Shown here one piece after another: positions 1 to 8,609 of a stretch of DNA of 64,000 nt. The stretch comes from Vampirovibrio chlorellavorus (lineage in GTDB: Bacteria > Cyanobacteriota > Vampirovibrionia > Vampirovibrionales > Vampirovibrionaceae), in the NCBI GenBank assembly GCA_903866275.1, contig CAIPMU010000013.1, forward strand, positions 140,523 to 204,522, written 5' to 3'. Numbering within the stretch: the stretch's first letter is position 1; each line of letters begins with the position of its first letter. Below the pieces are notes generated by a model, which saw only the letters and a program-made list of their open reading frames with translations, was not told the DNA's origin and made no database searches. A program made the position numbers and the translations under genes.

Positions 1-121
1 CATGCGGGATGACCGTCCGGCAGCGACGGAGTTGTCCCGTCTCTCGCCAGTGTTCAAGCGCTTCCCGGTAACTGTCCATTGCAGCGTGAGGCAGGGCATC
101 CGGTGAGGCTGAATGCGTCAT
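1..121 (-). CDS. N-terminal part of an unrecognised protein, cut by the window edge
   Basis: An open frame starts with ATG at 121 and runs off the left edge, giving the first 40 residues (begins MTHSASPDALPHAAMDSYRE). It is hydrophilic, with an amphipathic stretch EALEHWRETGQLRR. The start lies three bases past the stop of the 326-residue gene on the same strand, so the two are probably co-transcribed and perhaps translationally coupled. I see no strong Shine-Dalgarno site. I do not recognise the family. The codon pattern and tight spacing are the only support. Confidence 0.5.
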   Translation of the reverse strand, partial: MTHSASPDALPHAAMDSYREALEHWRETGQLRRCRTVIPH

Positions 122-124
122 GGG

Positions 125-1105
125 CTAGGGATGAACCCAGTCAACCGGTATGCCGATGGTTTCAATGGGAGCTTGTCCACCAACAGACTGCTTTAAAATA
201 GCCTCTATCGGATTTGCCAGCATGCCCCAGCGCGTATTGGGCAACACTTGCGGCGGGAGCATTTTTTCAAAAGTCTCATAAATTTTGTAAGGCGTGAGTA
301 TCGGCTCAACCTGGAATTTGGGCTGGGTGAGTGGGGCCACAGGAGGCACAGGAGGCATAACAGCCGGTCTGACAACGCGGGCAAAGGGATTCACCGAATG
401 CATCAGCATCAGCGGCGAAATGACGGCTTCCGCTGGCAAATAGGGCATAGGAGGCGTATTCGGTGGAAACATCTTCGTGAAAAACGACCGTTCTCTCATT
501 GGCCTCAGGAAGTTCTGGCAGGCCAAAGCCGCCGGAGTGGGTAAGTGCTCTTGCAAGCGTGGCATTTGGCCTGGGCGATTCACCACCTCAACACGCTGGC
601 GTTTGGAATTGGAATGATGACTTTCCACCGAACGAGCCGGGGATGTAAGAACCAGCTCAGGCTTTGCCGGGGGATTCTGTTGTGCTCGACGACGCGCCAA
701 GGCATCCAATTGTTTTTGACGATACTCTGGATTTTGCCAACGTCTTTTTGCAGCCAAAACATGCACAGACGGTTTAACGGCCTCCGGCTTATCAACTTCA
801 ATCGGGGAAAAACGGACTACGCGCTGACGGTTTTGCCGGGATTGCGTAACATCAGGTTGCTGACGGTTCTCCGGTTTTGGCGCAGTCTGTTCAAATTGAT
901 CCTGATGGAGCATGGCGAGCACTTGAACCACCCCCCGTTCATCTTCGGTTAGCTTGTCGGAAGACGCTCTCTCAGATGGAGATGGGCTCTCTTTTCCACC
1001 AAAATACAGCTTGGGAGCGGGTATAGTTGTCAGGATAGAAGGAAACACAGACAATATCTCCAGAAAATCAGGGACACAGAACACGAAAGAGGGCAACAGA
1101 AACAC
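125..1105 (-). CDS. Hypothetical protein, proline-rich, with a basic helix
   Basis: This is a 326-codon frame whose first codon is GTG at 1105; the true start may lie further in, because no clear ribosome site precedes the GTG. Residues 1-30 are hydrophobic. Residues 40-115 are polar and probably disordered. Residues 119-142 form a strongly basic helix (RRWQNPEYRQKQLDALARRR) that resembles the short DNA-binding repeats found beside some nucleases, but this is only a visual resemblance. The second half is rich in proline and methionine (for example PPMPYLPAEA and MPPVPPVAPL). I see no catalytic motif. It sits directly upstream of the partial gene at the left edge on the same strand. Function unknown. 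Confidence 0.6.
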   Translation of the reverse strand: MFLLPSFVFCVPDFLEILSVFPSILTTIPAPKLYFGGKESPSPSERASSDKLTEDERGVVQVLAMLHQDQFEQTAPKPENRQQPDVTQSRQNRQRVVRFSPIEVDKPEAVKPSVHVLAAKRRWQNPEYRQKQLDALARRRAQQNPPAKPELVLTSPARSVESHHSNSKRQRVEVVNRPGQMPRLQEHLPTPAALACQNFLRPMRERSFFTKMFPPNTPPMPYLPAEAVISPLMLMHSVNPFARVVRPAVMPPVPPVAPLTQPKFQVEPILTPYKIYETFEKMLPPQVLPNTRWGMLANPIEAILKQSVGGQAPIETIGIPVDWVHP

Positions 1106-1228
1106 TTCGCAGTGCAGCCTCTGGCTTGAGTCTTAGCGAACCAGCACGATGCAACCGGGTGTGCGCTTATTTTACCCAAATCGCAGAAACTGCGCCAGAA
1201 AGAGCAGACGTCAGAGAAGTAAACAACA

Positions 1229-1258
1229 AAAACGTCACGAAATTGCTCGTGACGTTTT
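1229..1258 (-). terminator. Intrinsic terminator after the Nfu gene
   Basis: A perfect 12-bp stem (AAAACGTCACGA / TCGTGACGTTTT, arms 1229-1240 and 1247-1258) with a six-base loop. On the minus strand it is followed by a T-rich stretch, and it lies 35 bases past the Nfu stop. It could act in both directions. Confidence 0.75.
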
Positions 1259-1292
1259 TAAAATCCGATGAATCTTGATTGAAGGCGCAGGA

Positions 1293-1562
1293 CTAAACCG
1301 ACACCACTTCGGTAACGCCGGGAACATACTGCTTGAGTTGCTCCTCAATACCCATTTTCAGGGTATAGGTGGAACTGGGGCAGGTGCCACAAGCGCCCTG
1401 CAAGCGAACTTGCACCACGCCTTCCGCGGTCACGTCAATCAGCTCAACGTCGCCACCATCGGCTTGCAAATACGGGCGCAACATGTTCAGAACTTCCTGG
1501 ACCTTGTCTTTATCAATGGCCACAGTGGCCACCGGGGCTTCAGTCATTACTTCAGATTCCAT
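1293..1562 (-). CDS. nfu: NifU C-terminal-domain Fe-S scaffold protein
   Basis: An 89-residue protein made of a single NifU C-terminal (Nfu) domain. The hallmark CxxC is Cys58-Gly-Thr-Cys61 within [18 protein letters not shown]. The preceding helix-loop ([17 protein letters not shown]) is also typical of the family. Such proteins bind a [4Fe-4S] or [2Fe-2S] cluster between two subunits and pass it to target enzymes; cyanobacteria rely on a protein of this size. The start ATG at 1562 has AAGGAG eight bases upstream; Met6 is an alternative. It follows the A-type carrier gene on the same strand with 83 bases between them, so the two form a small Fe-S cluster delivery operon. Confidence 0.93.
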   Translation of the reverse strand: MESEVMTEAPVATVAIDKDKVQEVLNMLRPYLQADGGDVELIDVTAEGVVQVRLQGACGTCPSSTYTLKMGIEEQLKQYVPGVTEVVSV

Positions 1563-1645
1563 AAAATGTCTCCTTGTCTTCGGGAAATGGGGTCATGGGG
1601 CTTGGGGGTGATTCAGAATAACGAGTGGATTACCGGATTCCGCTA

Positions 1646-2005
1646 CTAAATCCCGAAAGAGGTCCCACAGCCGCAAGAGCTGGTGGCGTTCGGGTTGATA
1701 AACTTGAATCCGCCATCCATCAGCGCACTGGAAAAATCAATCACGGTTCCTTTGATGTAGGGCACCACCATCGGGTTCACGAAGAAGGGAACCCCGTGAA
1801 ACTCCAGCACCATATCACCTTCAGCAGCGGCCGCCTCGGGCTTCAGGTCGTATTGCAGTCCGGCGCATCCGCCACCCACCACCGCAATGCGAATACCGCC
1901 ATGCCCAGTATCCTTCAGCACGTCCCGCGCTTTGGCTGCCGCGGCTTCCGTAATTTCGACGATCGCGCCAGTGGGATTGGATGATTGTGGCAGGGTATCT
2001 GGCAT
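1646..2005 (-). CDS. erpA: A-type iron-sulfur carrier protein (IscA/ErpA family)
   Basis: With the start at 2005 the protein has 119 residues. The frame is open further upstream, but ATG 2005 has AAGGA at a proper distance and gives the normal family start. The three conserved cysteines are visible: Cys47 in GGGCAGLQY, and Cys111 and Cys113 in the C-terminal SCGCGTSF. These residues bind iron or an Fe-S cluster for transfer to apo-proteins. Family members are usually 105-120 residues. The next gene downstream on the same strand is Nfu, a functional partner. I use the symbol erpA loosely; iscA or sufA would fit equally well. Confidence 0.93.
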   Translation of the reverse strand: MPDTLPQSSNPTGAIVEITEAAAAKARDVLKDTGHGGIRIAVVGGGCAGLQYDLKPEAAAAEGDMVLEFHGVPFFVNPMVVPYIKGTVIDFSSALMDGGFKFINPNATSSCGCGTSFGI

Positions 2006-2251
2006 GAGAAGGTTCCTTCTAGCGTTCCGGAAAGGTTTAAACTCTGACGATGGCAGGCACTGAGGGGCGAGTAGTATACCCGTGAGCCCAAAACAATGGC
2101 GAGGCAAGAACTATCAGCAGTTCAGCCAGGGCACGTTTCGGCATCATTGTGCCTGCTTCCCTATAAAGCATAACGTACACGTCAGGCTTTTTCAATTCAT
2201 CCGATAAAACGAATGACCGCAAATCCTGAGATATTACCTCAAAACCCGGCT

Positions 2252-2281
2252 TTGGAGATAAACGCCGTTTTTGTCTATAGT
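2252..2281 (+). promoter_or_regulatory. Likely promoter of the RNase HI gene
   Basis: TTGGAG at 2252-2257 and TATAGT at 2276-2281 are 18 bases apart. A purine-rich GAGGGG at 2283-2288 lies just before ATG 2298. The leader would be about ten bases, so either the ribosome site sits at the transcript's very 5' end or another promoter is used. Confidence 0.45.
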
Positions 2282-2297
2282 AGAGGGGTATCAATGG

Positions 2298-2921
2298 ATG
2301 GTGGACATCAACTTGGACGCTTTTGAACCCGCAGCAACCCAATCGTCTGGCAGTGAACACAACGCACTGAACGCGCACCCCCATTTGGCAACCACGGCGG
2401 AACCTCGACAGACGGCCCAGTTAAAACTGCAGCCAGAAGCCACTTCTGCCAGTGAACAAGCGACAGCCAAACGTGTGGAAATCTACACCGATGGCGGCTG
2501 TCAGCCGAATCCGGGGCCGGGTGGCTGGGGCGCGGTGCTGATTTTCAACGGACGGGAGAAAGAGCTCTACGGCTATGAAGCAGCCACCACCAACAACCGC
2601 ATGGAAATGCTGGCAGCCATCCGCGCACTGGAAGCCCTCAAATTTCCCTGTCAGGTCAAGCTGCATTCCGACAGCGCCCTGCTGATTAACGCCTTTACCA
2701 AAAACTGGATACCGGGCTGGCAGCGCAAGGGCTGGGTCAACGCCAGCAAGGAACCCGTCAAAAACCGGGATCTGTGGGAGCGGCTGGTGGAACTCAGTCG
2801 GGATCATCAGGTGGAGTGGGTGAAAGTCAAGGGCCATGCGGGCATTCATTATAACGAGCGTTGCGATCAGCTCTGTCATCAAGCCATTACTGAAGGCAAA
2901 GCCAGACAAGCCACCTCATAA
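2298..2921 (+). CDS. rnhA: Ribonuclease HI
   Basis: RNase HI cuts the RNA strand of RNA-DNA hybrids, removing R-loops and primer RNA. Starting from ATG 2298 (GAGGGG nine bases upstream) it has 207 residues; a TTG at 2271 would add nine. The four acidic catalytic residues are present: Asp65 (YTDGG), Glu103 (NNRMEM), Asp125 (HSDSALL) and Asp190 (ERCDQL). GHAGIHYNE matches the usual metal-site histidine region. The first ~58 residues are a low-complexity extension not found in the ~155-residue E. coli enzyme. The gene is divergent from the Fe-S pair. Confidence 0.95.
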   Translation: MVDINLDAFEPAATQSSGSEHNALNAHPHLATTAEPRQTAQLKLQPEATSASEQATAKRVEIYTDGGCQPNPGPGGWGAVLIFNGREKELYGYEAATTNNRMEMLAAIRALEALKFPCQVKLHSDSALLINAFTKNWIPGWQRKGWVNASKEPVKNRDLWERLVELSRDHQVEWVKVKGHAGIHYNERCDQLCHQAITEGKARQATS

Positions 2922-3231
2922 GCCTCACACTATGTGACCCTCGACCCACACCACTCTAAATACTTCTCCAGCCAGTGCAATTGACCCCACACCCTGTTTG
3001 TGGAAAATTGTTCTTCCTCATTCAGTATCTGTTTATCATTTTCTTTTTAACATGAAACATTTCTAGCACCAGCTGTGTCGGTTGTGTTTTAAAGCTATTA
3101 ACGTCGGTTAAACCCTTCACTCACGGATCGAGTGAACTCCATTTCACAAAGCCCGAAGCAGCAACAGTCTATTCTGTAATGCCTTCCTCATCTCATCACC
3201 CCTCAAAACGCTAACAACGAAGGAGCTTACA
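2922..3231. other. Intergenic stretch upstream of a small gene
   Basis: About 310 AT-rich bases between rnhA and the 59-codon gene. No convincing reading frame or long hairpin. It presumably holds the promoter of the small gene; I cannot pick a clear -35/-10 pair. Confidence 0.4.
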
Positions 3232-3411
3232 ATGCCTGGAATCTCTTCATCACTCTTTAAAGATTTAAGCCAATGTGAACATAACCTACAAAAAAAACTG
3301 ACTCAGCCCCAAAACCGCTCTTTCAAGCAAGATTTGAACCACATTGAAACCACACACCAAGCCACTATCATCGCAAACGATAGCTTTCAGCAAACACAGC
3401 GGACGAAATAA
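3232..3411 (+). CDS. Small hypothetical protein, 59 residues
   Basis: ATG 3232 is preceded by AAGGAG seven bases upstream, a near-ideal ribosome site, and the frame runs 59 codons to TAA at 3409-3411. A strong terminator follows at 3479-3521. The product (begins MPGISSSLFKDLSQCEHN) is hydrophilic, rich in Gln, Thr and Asn, with a single cysteine and no membrane segment. The combination of ribosome site, frame and terminator makes this a credible short transcription unit. I recognise no family, and the protein may be specific to the lineage. Confidence 0.6.
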   Translation: MPGISSSLFKDLSQCEHNLQKKLTQPQNRSFKQDLNHIETTHQATIIANDSFQQTQRTK

Positions 3412-3478
3412 TTTAAAGGAACCAGCACAGGCGCTGCTTTTTGAAACGCTTGGTTGAAGCCCAACACTGAATCCGATG

Positions 3479-3521
3479 AAAAGCATGAAGCACACCGAAG
3501 ATGTGGCTTCATGCTTTTTTT
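3479..3521 (+). terminator. Intrinsic terminator of the small gene
   Basis: An 11-bp stem (AAGCATGAAGC at 3481-3491 with GCTTCATGCTT at 3506-3516), a 14-base loop, and a run of seven T ending at 3521. Confidence 0.8.
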
Positions 3522-3724
3522 CTGCCCGAGAGAGGCGATGAATGACCGCCTGATGTTGCATCCAATTGGACCTATAGCGGAACCTTCCCGAAAGGATATA
3601 AAGCGGCTGTCTTTTGTATGCAAATGTAAATATTTTATATAGAAAAGGAAATACGGCGTATCTAATTGTTTTTACAATTTTATATAGACATAGAGCAAGG
3701 TCAATTGTTCAGGAGATTTAAACC

Positions 3725-4711
3725 ATGAGTATGCAAGTCAAAAAAACAGATCACAGTCCTCAAGCCGTCGGAACGGGCTCAACCAACCCCAAAGACAAAG
3801 GCGCTCACCCGAGTCAAAGCACCCAGCCTAACTCCCTGCTGGATGCCAAGGCTCCAGGTGACAAAGTAGATCTCAGTACCCGTGCCCTGATGGCCCAACC
3901 TGCTGAAGGCAAAGGCGGCTCCAAAACAGAAAAAAAAGAGACTGAAAAAGACAATGCTGCCGAGAAACAGGGCAATGGAAAAAAGAAATCCAGCGACTTA
4001 CCAGATGGCAACCCCTGGAAAGCAACGCTGAAAGCGCAGGAAAAGACTGATGCAGCCAAGGCCAAACAACAGCCCTCAGACTCTGCAAAACCGGCAACTT
4101 CAAGCCAGTCAGCTGGAACCGCCGCATCGACAGACTCATCCCAGCAGGCGCCTAGCCCCGCTCAATTTGCCCGCATGCTGCAAACCCCGAGTGGATCCAA
4201 AGCTGATAAAACTGCAGCAGGGGATGCCTCACCCACCACGACCGGTGCTGCTTCGCAACCAGACTCACTCTTTCAGCCAGCATCCGTTGGTGCGCCTGAC
4301 CAGACCAACATCATGCCAATGGGTGATTTTGTGCAGGACTTTGTATCGGATCAGATGACCGTGGATCCGCTCACCGAACAGTCCACCGATCAACGCACTG
4401 CAAGTGCCGATCAAGCCGAGCAGGCAGCGACGGTGCAATCCACTCAGGCCCAGTTGGCTCAACAGGCAGCCGATGCGGCGGCAGCCCTGGCCGCATTAGC
4501 GATGAAAATATTCATGCCTCAAAGCGTATCGCCCTCTGGCGATGTCAGCGACCCGAAGGCTCAGACCGTATTGAACAACGCAGATCTGGCAAAACGCAAC
4601 GCATTCACCAAATCGCTGGAAGCAATTGATTCGGTCCGAGTGGCCAGTGAAAAAGCCAGCCAGGCCAAGGCTTCCACGCAAATCTCCAGCCAAATGTCGA
4701 TGTATCGTTAA
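3725..4711 (+). CDS. Hypothetical disordered protein, 328 residues
   Basis: ATG 3725 has AGGAG nine bases upstream. The product is almost entirely low-complexity: Lys/Glu/Ser/Pro-rich in residues 1-130, Gln/Ala/Thr/Ser-rich to ~250, then an alanine-rich helix (QAADAAAALAALAMKIFM) and a helical C-terminus ending SSQMSMYR. There is no signal peptide. Residues 47-56 (DKVDLSTRAL) faintly resemble a motif of FlgM-type flagellar anti-sigma factors, and the overall make-up is like flagellar hook-length proteins. No flagellar gene lies nearby, so I give no function. An AT-rich upstream region with several TATATA-like boxes suggests its own promoter. Confidence 0.75.
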   Translation: MSMQVKKTDHSPQAVGTGSTNPKDKGAHPSQSTQPNSLLDAKAPGDKVDLSTRALMAQPAEGKGGSKTEKKETEKDNAAEKQGNGKKKSSDLPDGNPWKATLKAQEKTDAAKAKQQPSDSAKPATSSQSAGTAASTDSSQQAPSPAQFARMLQTPSGSKADKTAAGDASPTTTGAASQPDSLFQPASVGAPDQTNIMPMGDFVQDFVSDQMTVDPLTEQSTDQRTASADQAEQAATVQSTQAQLAQQAADAAAALAALAMKIFMPQSVSPSGDVSDPKAQTVLNNADLAKRNAFTKSLEAIDSVRVASEKASQAKASTQISSQMSMYR

Positions 4712-4754
4712 TACAAGGCATTCGCAAACTGGATTCACACAACCATCTATTAAA

Positions 4755-4794
4755 CCAATCAGCCTGCCTCAAATCATATGGGCAGGCTGATTGG
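4755..4794. terminator. Bidirectional hairpin between convergent genes
   Basis: A perfect 14-bp stem (CCAATCAGCCTGCC / GGCAGGCTGATTGG) with a 12-base loop between the stops of the disordered-protein gene (+) and the SDR gene (-). It has no long T tract, so efficiency is uncertain. Confidence 0.6.
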
Positions 4795-4822
4795 CTATAA
4801 AGTGAGTGCTCTTCAGACTTGT

Positions 4823-5572
4823 TTAAACGACCGTACCACCATCAATGGTAATGACTTCCCCGGTCATATACGTGTTGCGATCAGAGACCATAAAGGCCGC
4901 AAATTCAGCCAGATCTTGCGGCTTGCCCAAACGGCCCTTGGTACACCACAACTCATACATACTCGTAAACTTATCCGGTAGCGAGTGGCCCAAATCCGTG
5001 TCGTAAATACCGGCAGCAATCCCGTTCACCGTGACGCCAAACTGGCCAGCTTCACGAGAAAGGCACTTGGTAAAGCCCAACACTGCCGCTTTGCTGGTGG
5101 CGTAATGCACCGAAGTCGGCAACGCCCGAATGGCCCCAATCGACGTGATGTTCAGGATATTGCCCGAACGCTGCCGAAGCATGTGTTTAAAGAACGGTTT
5201 GGTGATGTAATACAAACCGTTGACGTTGGTATCAATGACATTCAACCAGGCTTTCTCGGTGGTCGTGGCAAAACTGTCGGCCTTGTTAATGGCCGCATTA
5301 TTCACCAGAATGTCGATCTTGCCAAAGTTGGCGATAATATCGGCTACCATGCCTTTGATCGCCACTTTATCGATCACGGAAACCTTGAAGGCCATGCCCT
5401 TGACCCCATGCTGCTCAATGCGACGCAGGGTGTCTTGCGCGGCGACCTCATCGGAATGATAGTTAAAAGCCACATCGGCGCCTTCACGCGCGAATACCTC
5501 ACAAAGGGCCTTACCCAGGCCACGGGAGCCACCTGAAATGAAGGCCTTCTTGCCTTCCAAGAGCAATGTCAT
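4823..5572 (-). CDS. Short-chain dehydrogenase/reductase (FabG-like)
   Basis: A 249-residue classical SDR. The cofactor motif is Gly14-Gly-Ser-Arg-Gly-Leu-Gly20, the NNAG-type motif is NNAA at 91-94, Asn116 lies in NVNG, and the catalytic Ser144, Tyr157 and Lys161 (YATSK) are in place. The ending TGEVITIDGGTVV is typical of 3-oxoacyl-ACP reductases, but the family covers many alcohol/ketone conversions, so the substrate is not certain. It starts eight bases after the stop of the GT28 glycosyltransferase gene, in one operon with it; a role in lipid or glycolipid synthesis is therefore a reasonable inference. Confidence 0.9.
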   Translation of the reverse strand: MTLLLEGKKAFISGGSRGLGKALCEVFAREGADVAFNYHSDEVAAQDTLRRIEQHGVKGMAFKVSVIDKVAIKGMVADIIANFGKIDILVNNAAINKADSFATTTEKAWLNVIDTNVNGLYYITKPFFKHMLRQRSGNILNITSIGAIRALPTSVHYATSKAAVLGFTKCLSREAGQFGVTVNGIAAGIYDTDLGHSLPDKFTSMYELWCTKGRLGKPQDLAEFAAFMVSDRNTYMTGEVITIDGGTVV

Positions 5573-5580
5573 CTTTAGTT

Positions 5581-6780
5581 TTAAGCCTTTCTCTTTGATT
5601 CATTGATTCTGAGCGGCACGGGTGCCGACAGATCGAGATAGCGGAGGACGTCACGGGCAATCATATCGGAAGCGCCAGGTCTGCCATGCAGCTCAGCGGC
5701 CTCTTGGAGCGCGTAATAACTGGCCGGATCATCGATAAGGGATTTTACCACGGAAACAATCTGACCGGGTTGTTTTAGCATCAAACCGGCCCCGGTATTT
5801 TCCAGAAACGCAGCGGTTTGCATTTCCTGCGGCATCGGCGGGGTAATGGTATCGGCGATAATGGGCAAGCGGCAGCTCAAGGCTTCAAACGTGGTCAAAC
5901 CACCCAGCTTGGACAGCATGACATCCGAGGCCTTCATCAGTACGTCGATTTCAGACGTGTAACCCATCACTTTTACGGGAAAGTGGGCTGAGGCGGCCAT
6001 AGCATGCGCCTTGCCCAGCAGGGCATCATTTTTGCCCGCCAGAAAAATAGCCTGAATATCCAGCCCCATGGCGGAACCTTCCCGAATCAGGGCTTCATAG
6101 ATCTGGGGAATGTTGCCGCCGCCAATCCAGCCGGAATTGACGAAAACCGTAAACTTGTCCGGATCCAGTCCCAGTGAGGCTTTCAGGAAACGTTTTTCCT
6201 GCGGGCTAACGGGCTTGAACTTGGAGTGCACCGGCATGCCCACCACCTGAATTTTATGGGAGCCAACGCCGAATTCAATCAGCTGCTGCTTGGCGTCATC
6301 GCTGGCCACATAGTACTGGGAGACGTCATCGCAGGCCCAGCCCTTCCAGAAGCCGTGATAGGGATCCGTGACCACCGTCAGCAGGGGTATTTTATCCTGC
6401 AAGCCCAGCCGTTTGAGGATATACGCAAAAAAGTGCTGGGTCATGGGGTGAACCGACACAATGACGTTAGGCACGACCTTTTCAAATAGGCGAATGCCAT
6501 AGCCCATAGCACTCTTGAACACCAGCTTGGACTCGTTGGGCTTGAGTTTGTTCACGGCCCAGAAGTAATACTTCATCAAATCCTGATGATCGCGGAGGAG
6601 AAGATTATAGAGGTCCGCAGCGGTTCGACTAAACAGATGGCCTTCTTCCAGCACCTGACTCATCTTCACCAGAATGCGTCCCGGTGACAGGCTATGCAAG
6701 CTATTCTCCAGCGCACTGGCGGCGCTACGGTGTCCGCCACCGGTATTAGAAGTCAGTATGAGAACATTTTGCGAGGCCAT
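5581..6780 (-). CDS. MGDG-synthase-like glycosyltransferase (GT28)
   Basis: A 399-residue soluble glycosyltransferase of the monogalactosyl/monoglucosyl-diacylglycerol synthase group. The N-terminal TSNTGGGHRSAA (residues 11-22) is the family's glycine-rich acceptor-side motif. The C-terminal half contains VNSGWIGGGN and SKLGGLTTFEALSC, the UDP-sugar-binding GGLT region. Relatives (plant MGD1, Bacillus UgtP) move glucose or galactose from UDP-sugar to diacylglycerol at the inner membrane face. Length and motif order fit a complete enzyme. It is the first gene of a two-gene operon with the SDR. Sugar and acceptor cannot be read from the sequence. Confidence 0.87.
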   Translation of the reverse strand: MASQNVLILTSNTGGGHRSAASALENSLHSLSPGRILVKMSQVLEEGHLFSRTAADLYNLLLRDHQDLMKYYFWAVNKLKPNESKLVFKSAMGYGIRLFEKVVPNVIVSVHPMTQHFFAYILKRLGLQDKIPLLTVVTDPYHGFWKGWACDDVSQYYVASDDAKQQLIEFGVGSHKIQVVGMPVHSKFKPVSPQEKRFLKASLGLDPDKFTVFVNSGWIGGGNIPQIYEALIREGSAMGLDIQAIFLAGKNDALLGKAHAMAASAHFPVKVMGYTSEIDVLMKASDVMLSKLGGLTTFEALSCRLPIIADTITPPMPQEMQTAAFLENTGAGLMLKQPGQIVSVVKSLIDDPASYYALQEAAELHGRPGASDMIARDVLRYLDLSAPVPLRINESKRKA

Positions 6781-7218
6781 ACGCTGAATTCAGTCTCTTT
6801 AAGTGGGTCATTGCCAATGATTCAATGCTGAGCGATGACTGGGGAATATCATAGCATTGTCTGGCCTTCATCAGGCCGAGTCAAGCAGACGAGGCGTTTT
6901 TTTCCGGGGTGAGGTGTGAAGTCGGCTGAGCGTCCGCCGGATGGGCACTGCCTGTCGTTGCACTGGAAAGTCTCCGGTGCAATCCTTGCTGAAATAAAAC
7001 CCAACCAAACAGAGAATCCGGCGGATCGTTTCCGGTTTTCAGATATTGTTAAACAGAATTTTGACCATCATTTTTCATCAAGGGCACCCCCGTGATCACA
7101 AAGATCTTGGTATGACTGCAACAATTGCAGTAAACTCTTAACACAGAATCGCAGGCGGCTGCTGCACGACCTGACGGGTTGCCCGCCTCTCCCAAACCGC
7201 ACTGGAACCCCAAACCCT
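6781..7218. promoter_or_regulatory. Divergent control region with two inverted repeats
   Basis: This 438-base gap separates the divergent GT28 and radical SAM genes. It holds a 10-bp stem hairpin (arms 6958-6967 and 6973-6982, loop AAGTC, one G-T wobble) and a perfect operator-like inverted repeat, ACTGCAA-CAA-TTGCAGT, at 7115-7131. The second lies about 90 bases before the radical SAM start. I see no reading frame I would call. Confidence 0.45.
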
Positions 7219-8571
7219 ATGGCGACAATATTACACCCTGATTCTCATCCCGCAGAAGGCGTTGCAGGCCTTTCCGCCGAGCAACGTCTGGCGCAGCTGG
7301 GCGTGGATTTAACCAAGTATCCCGCAGTTTTCGAACGGGAAAGCGTTGAGCCGCTTTCATGCGCCAAAAACCGGGAGATCACGGGGCCCATTCTGCGGGG
7401 CTTCGCGGATCAACTGTTGGGCAAAGTCTCCAACCCGGTGATGCTCACGCATATCGTGACCACCCGCTGCAACTACAGCTGCGGCTTTTGCTCCTTTGCC
7501 GATACGCTGAACGCCAAAACCAACGAGCTGAGTCTGACAGAAATCGAGCAGGCCTACGCCACCATTGGCCAGAACCTGAACGTGATCGTGTATTCTGGCG
7601 GGGAAACCACCCTAAACAAGCATCTGCCGCAGATTATTGAGGCGGCGTACCGCTTAACGCCGGTCAAATCGGTATATATCATTTCCAACGCCTGGAAACC
7701 GGATCTGTTGCTGCAGATTACCCATCAGGTGATGCAGCGGTGCCCCGGCCTTCACCTCACCTGGAGCCTGAGCATTGAGGGCCCCAAGCCCACCAATAAT
7801 GCTACGCGCTACACCAAGTCCCCTACATGGGACGCGTGGCAGAACACCATTGACGCCATGGAAGGCCTCAAGGCCATTCGGGAGCGGTTTGGCTATGATG
7901 AGCTGGATGTACAGCTCTGCACGGTGTGCTCTCCCGGCAATGTGGATGTGCTGGATCACTGGTATGAAACTGTGCGCGATGTGCTCCAGCCCGACAAGTG
8001 GAACCTGAACTTAATGCGCAAGAGCGTGCAGATGAGCAGTCATCAGTTGGCCTCGTTTGATGCCCGCCGTGCCGCTCTTCAACTGGAGCCCTTTGAGGCC
8101 AAGTATCTGGACATCACCCAGCGGGTACGGGCCGATGTGCTCTCGGGCAAGCTGAAATTCTTGTACCACACGCGCACCCCGGAAGATGGCGCGTTGAAAT
8201 CGGCGGTGGATCTGATCAGTCAGGAAGAAAACCGCCGCACCGTGCTGGAAGAATCGCCGCAGTTTGGTTGCAAGGCGGGCTCGCTGGGCGCTTACATTGG
8301 CAGCGAAGGCGATGTCAGCGGCTGCGAAGAGTTCGCGCACAACCCGGTAGCCAGCAAAGCCTTTGGCAATCTGCGTGACGTGAACGGCAATTTTCAGGCC
8401 ATATGGCACGGCGAGAAAGCCAGCCAGTATCGCCCCCTGGTGGGCAAGGCCCCCGAATGTCGGGGTTGTACGCTGGAAAGCCAGCGTAACTATCCCAGTA
8501 TCCTGATTTCGTTTAAAACCATCCTGAAAGCCAAGGCGCTGGCCGGGCAAATTAAGCGCCAATCGGTATAA
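7219..8571 (+). CDS. Radical SAM protein with cysteine-rich C-terminus
   Basis: A 450-residue radical SAM enzyme. Cys84, Cys88 and Cys91 form the CxxxCxxC cluster motif (CNYSCGFC), and YSGGET is the Gly-Gly-Glu motif that contacts S-adenosylmethionine. The last ~90 residues carry further cysteines (GCKAGSLG, SGCEEF, ECRGC) like SPASM/twitch domains that hold auxiliary Fe-S clusters. Such enzymes modify peptides or build cofactors. The order (N-terminal ~75-residue extension, barrel, SPASM-like tail) is MoaA/PqqE-like, but no precursor peptide or partner is adjacent, so the substrate is unknown. The start ATG at 7219 has only a weak ribosome site. Confidence 0.88.
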   Translation: MATILHPDSHPAEGVAGLSAEQRLAQLGVDLTKYPAVFERESVEPLSCAKNREITGPILRGFADQLLGKVSNPVMLTHIVTTRCNYSCGFCSFADTLNAKTNELSLTEIEQAYATIGQNLNVIVYSGGETTLNKHLPQIIEAAYRLTPVKSVYIISNAWKPDLLLQITHQVMQRCPGLHLTWSLSIEGPKPTNNATRYTKSPTWDAWQNTIDAMEGLKAIRERFGYDELDVQLCTVCSPGNVDVLDHWYETVRDVLQPDKWNLNLMRKSVQMSSHQLASFDARRAALQLEPFEAKYLDITQRVRADVLSGKLKFLYHTRTPEDGALKSAVDLISQEENRRTVLEESPQFGCKAGSLGAYIGSEGDVSGCEEFAHNPVASKAFGNLRDVNGNFQAIWHGEKASQYRPLVGKAPECRGCTLESQRNYPSILISFKTILKAKALAGQIKRQSV

Positions 8572-8609
8572 CACCTCGCGGACCAATCCAGTGGATGCAC
8601 CCAAGGGAC

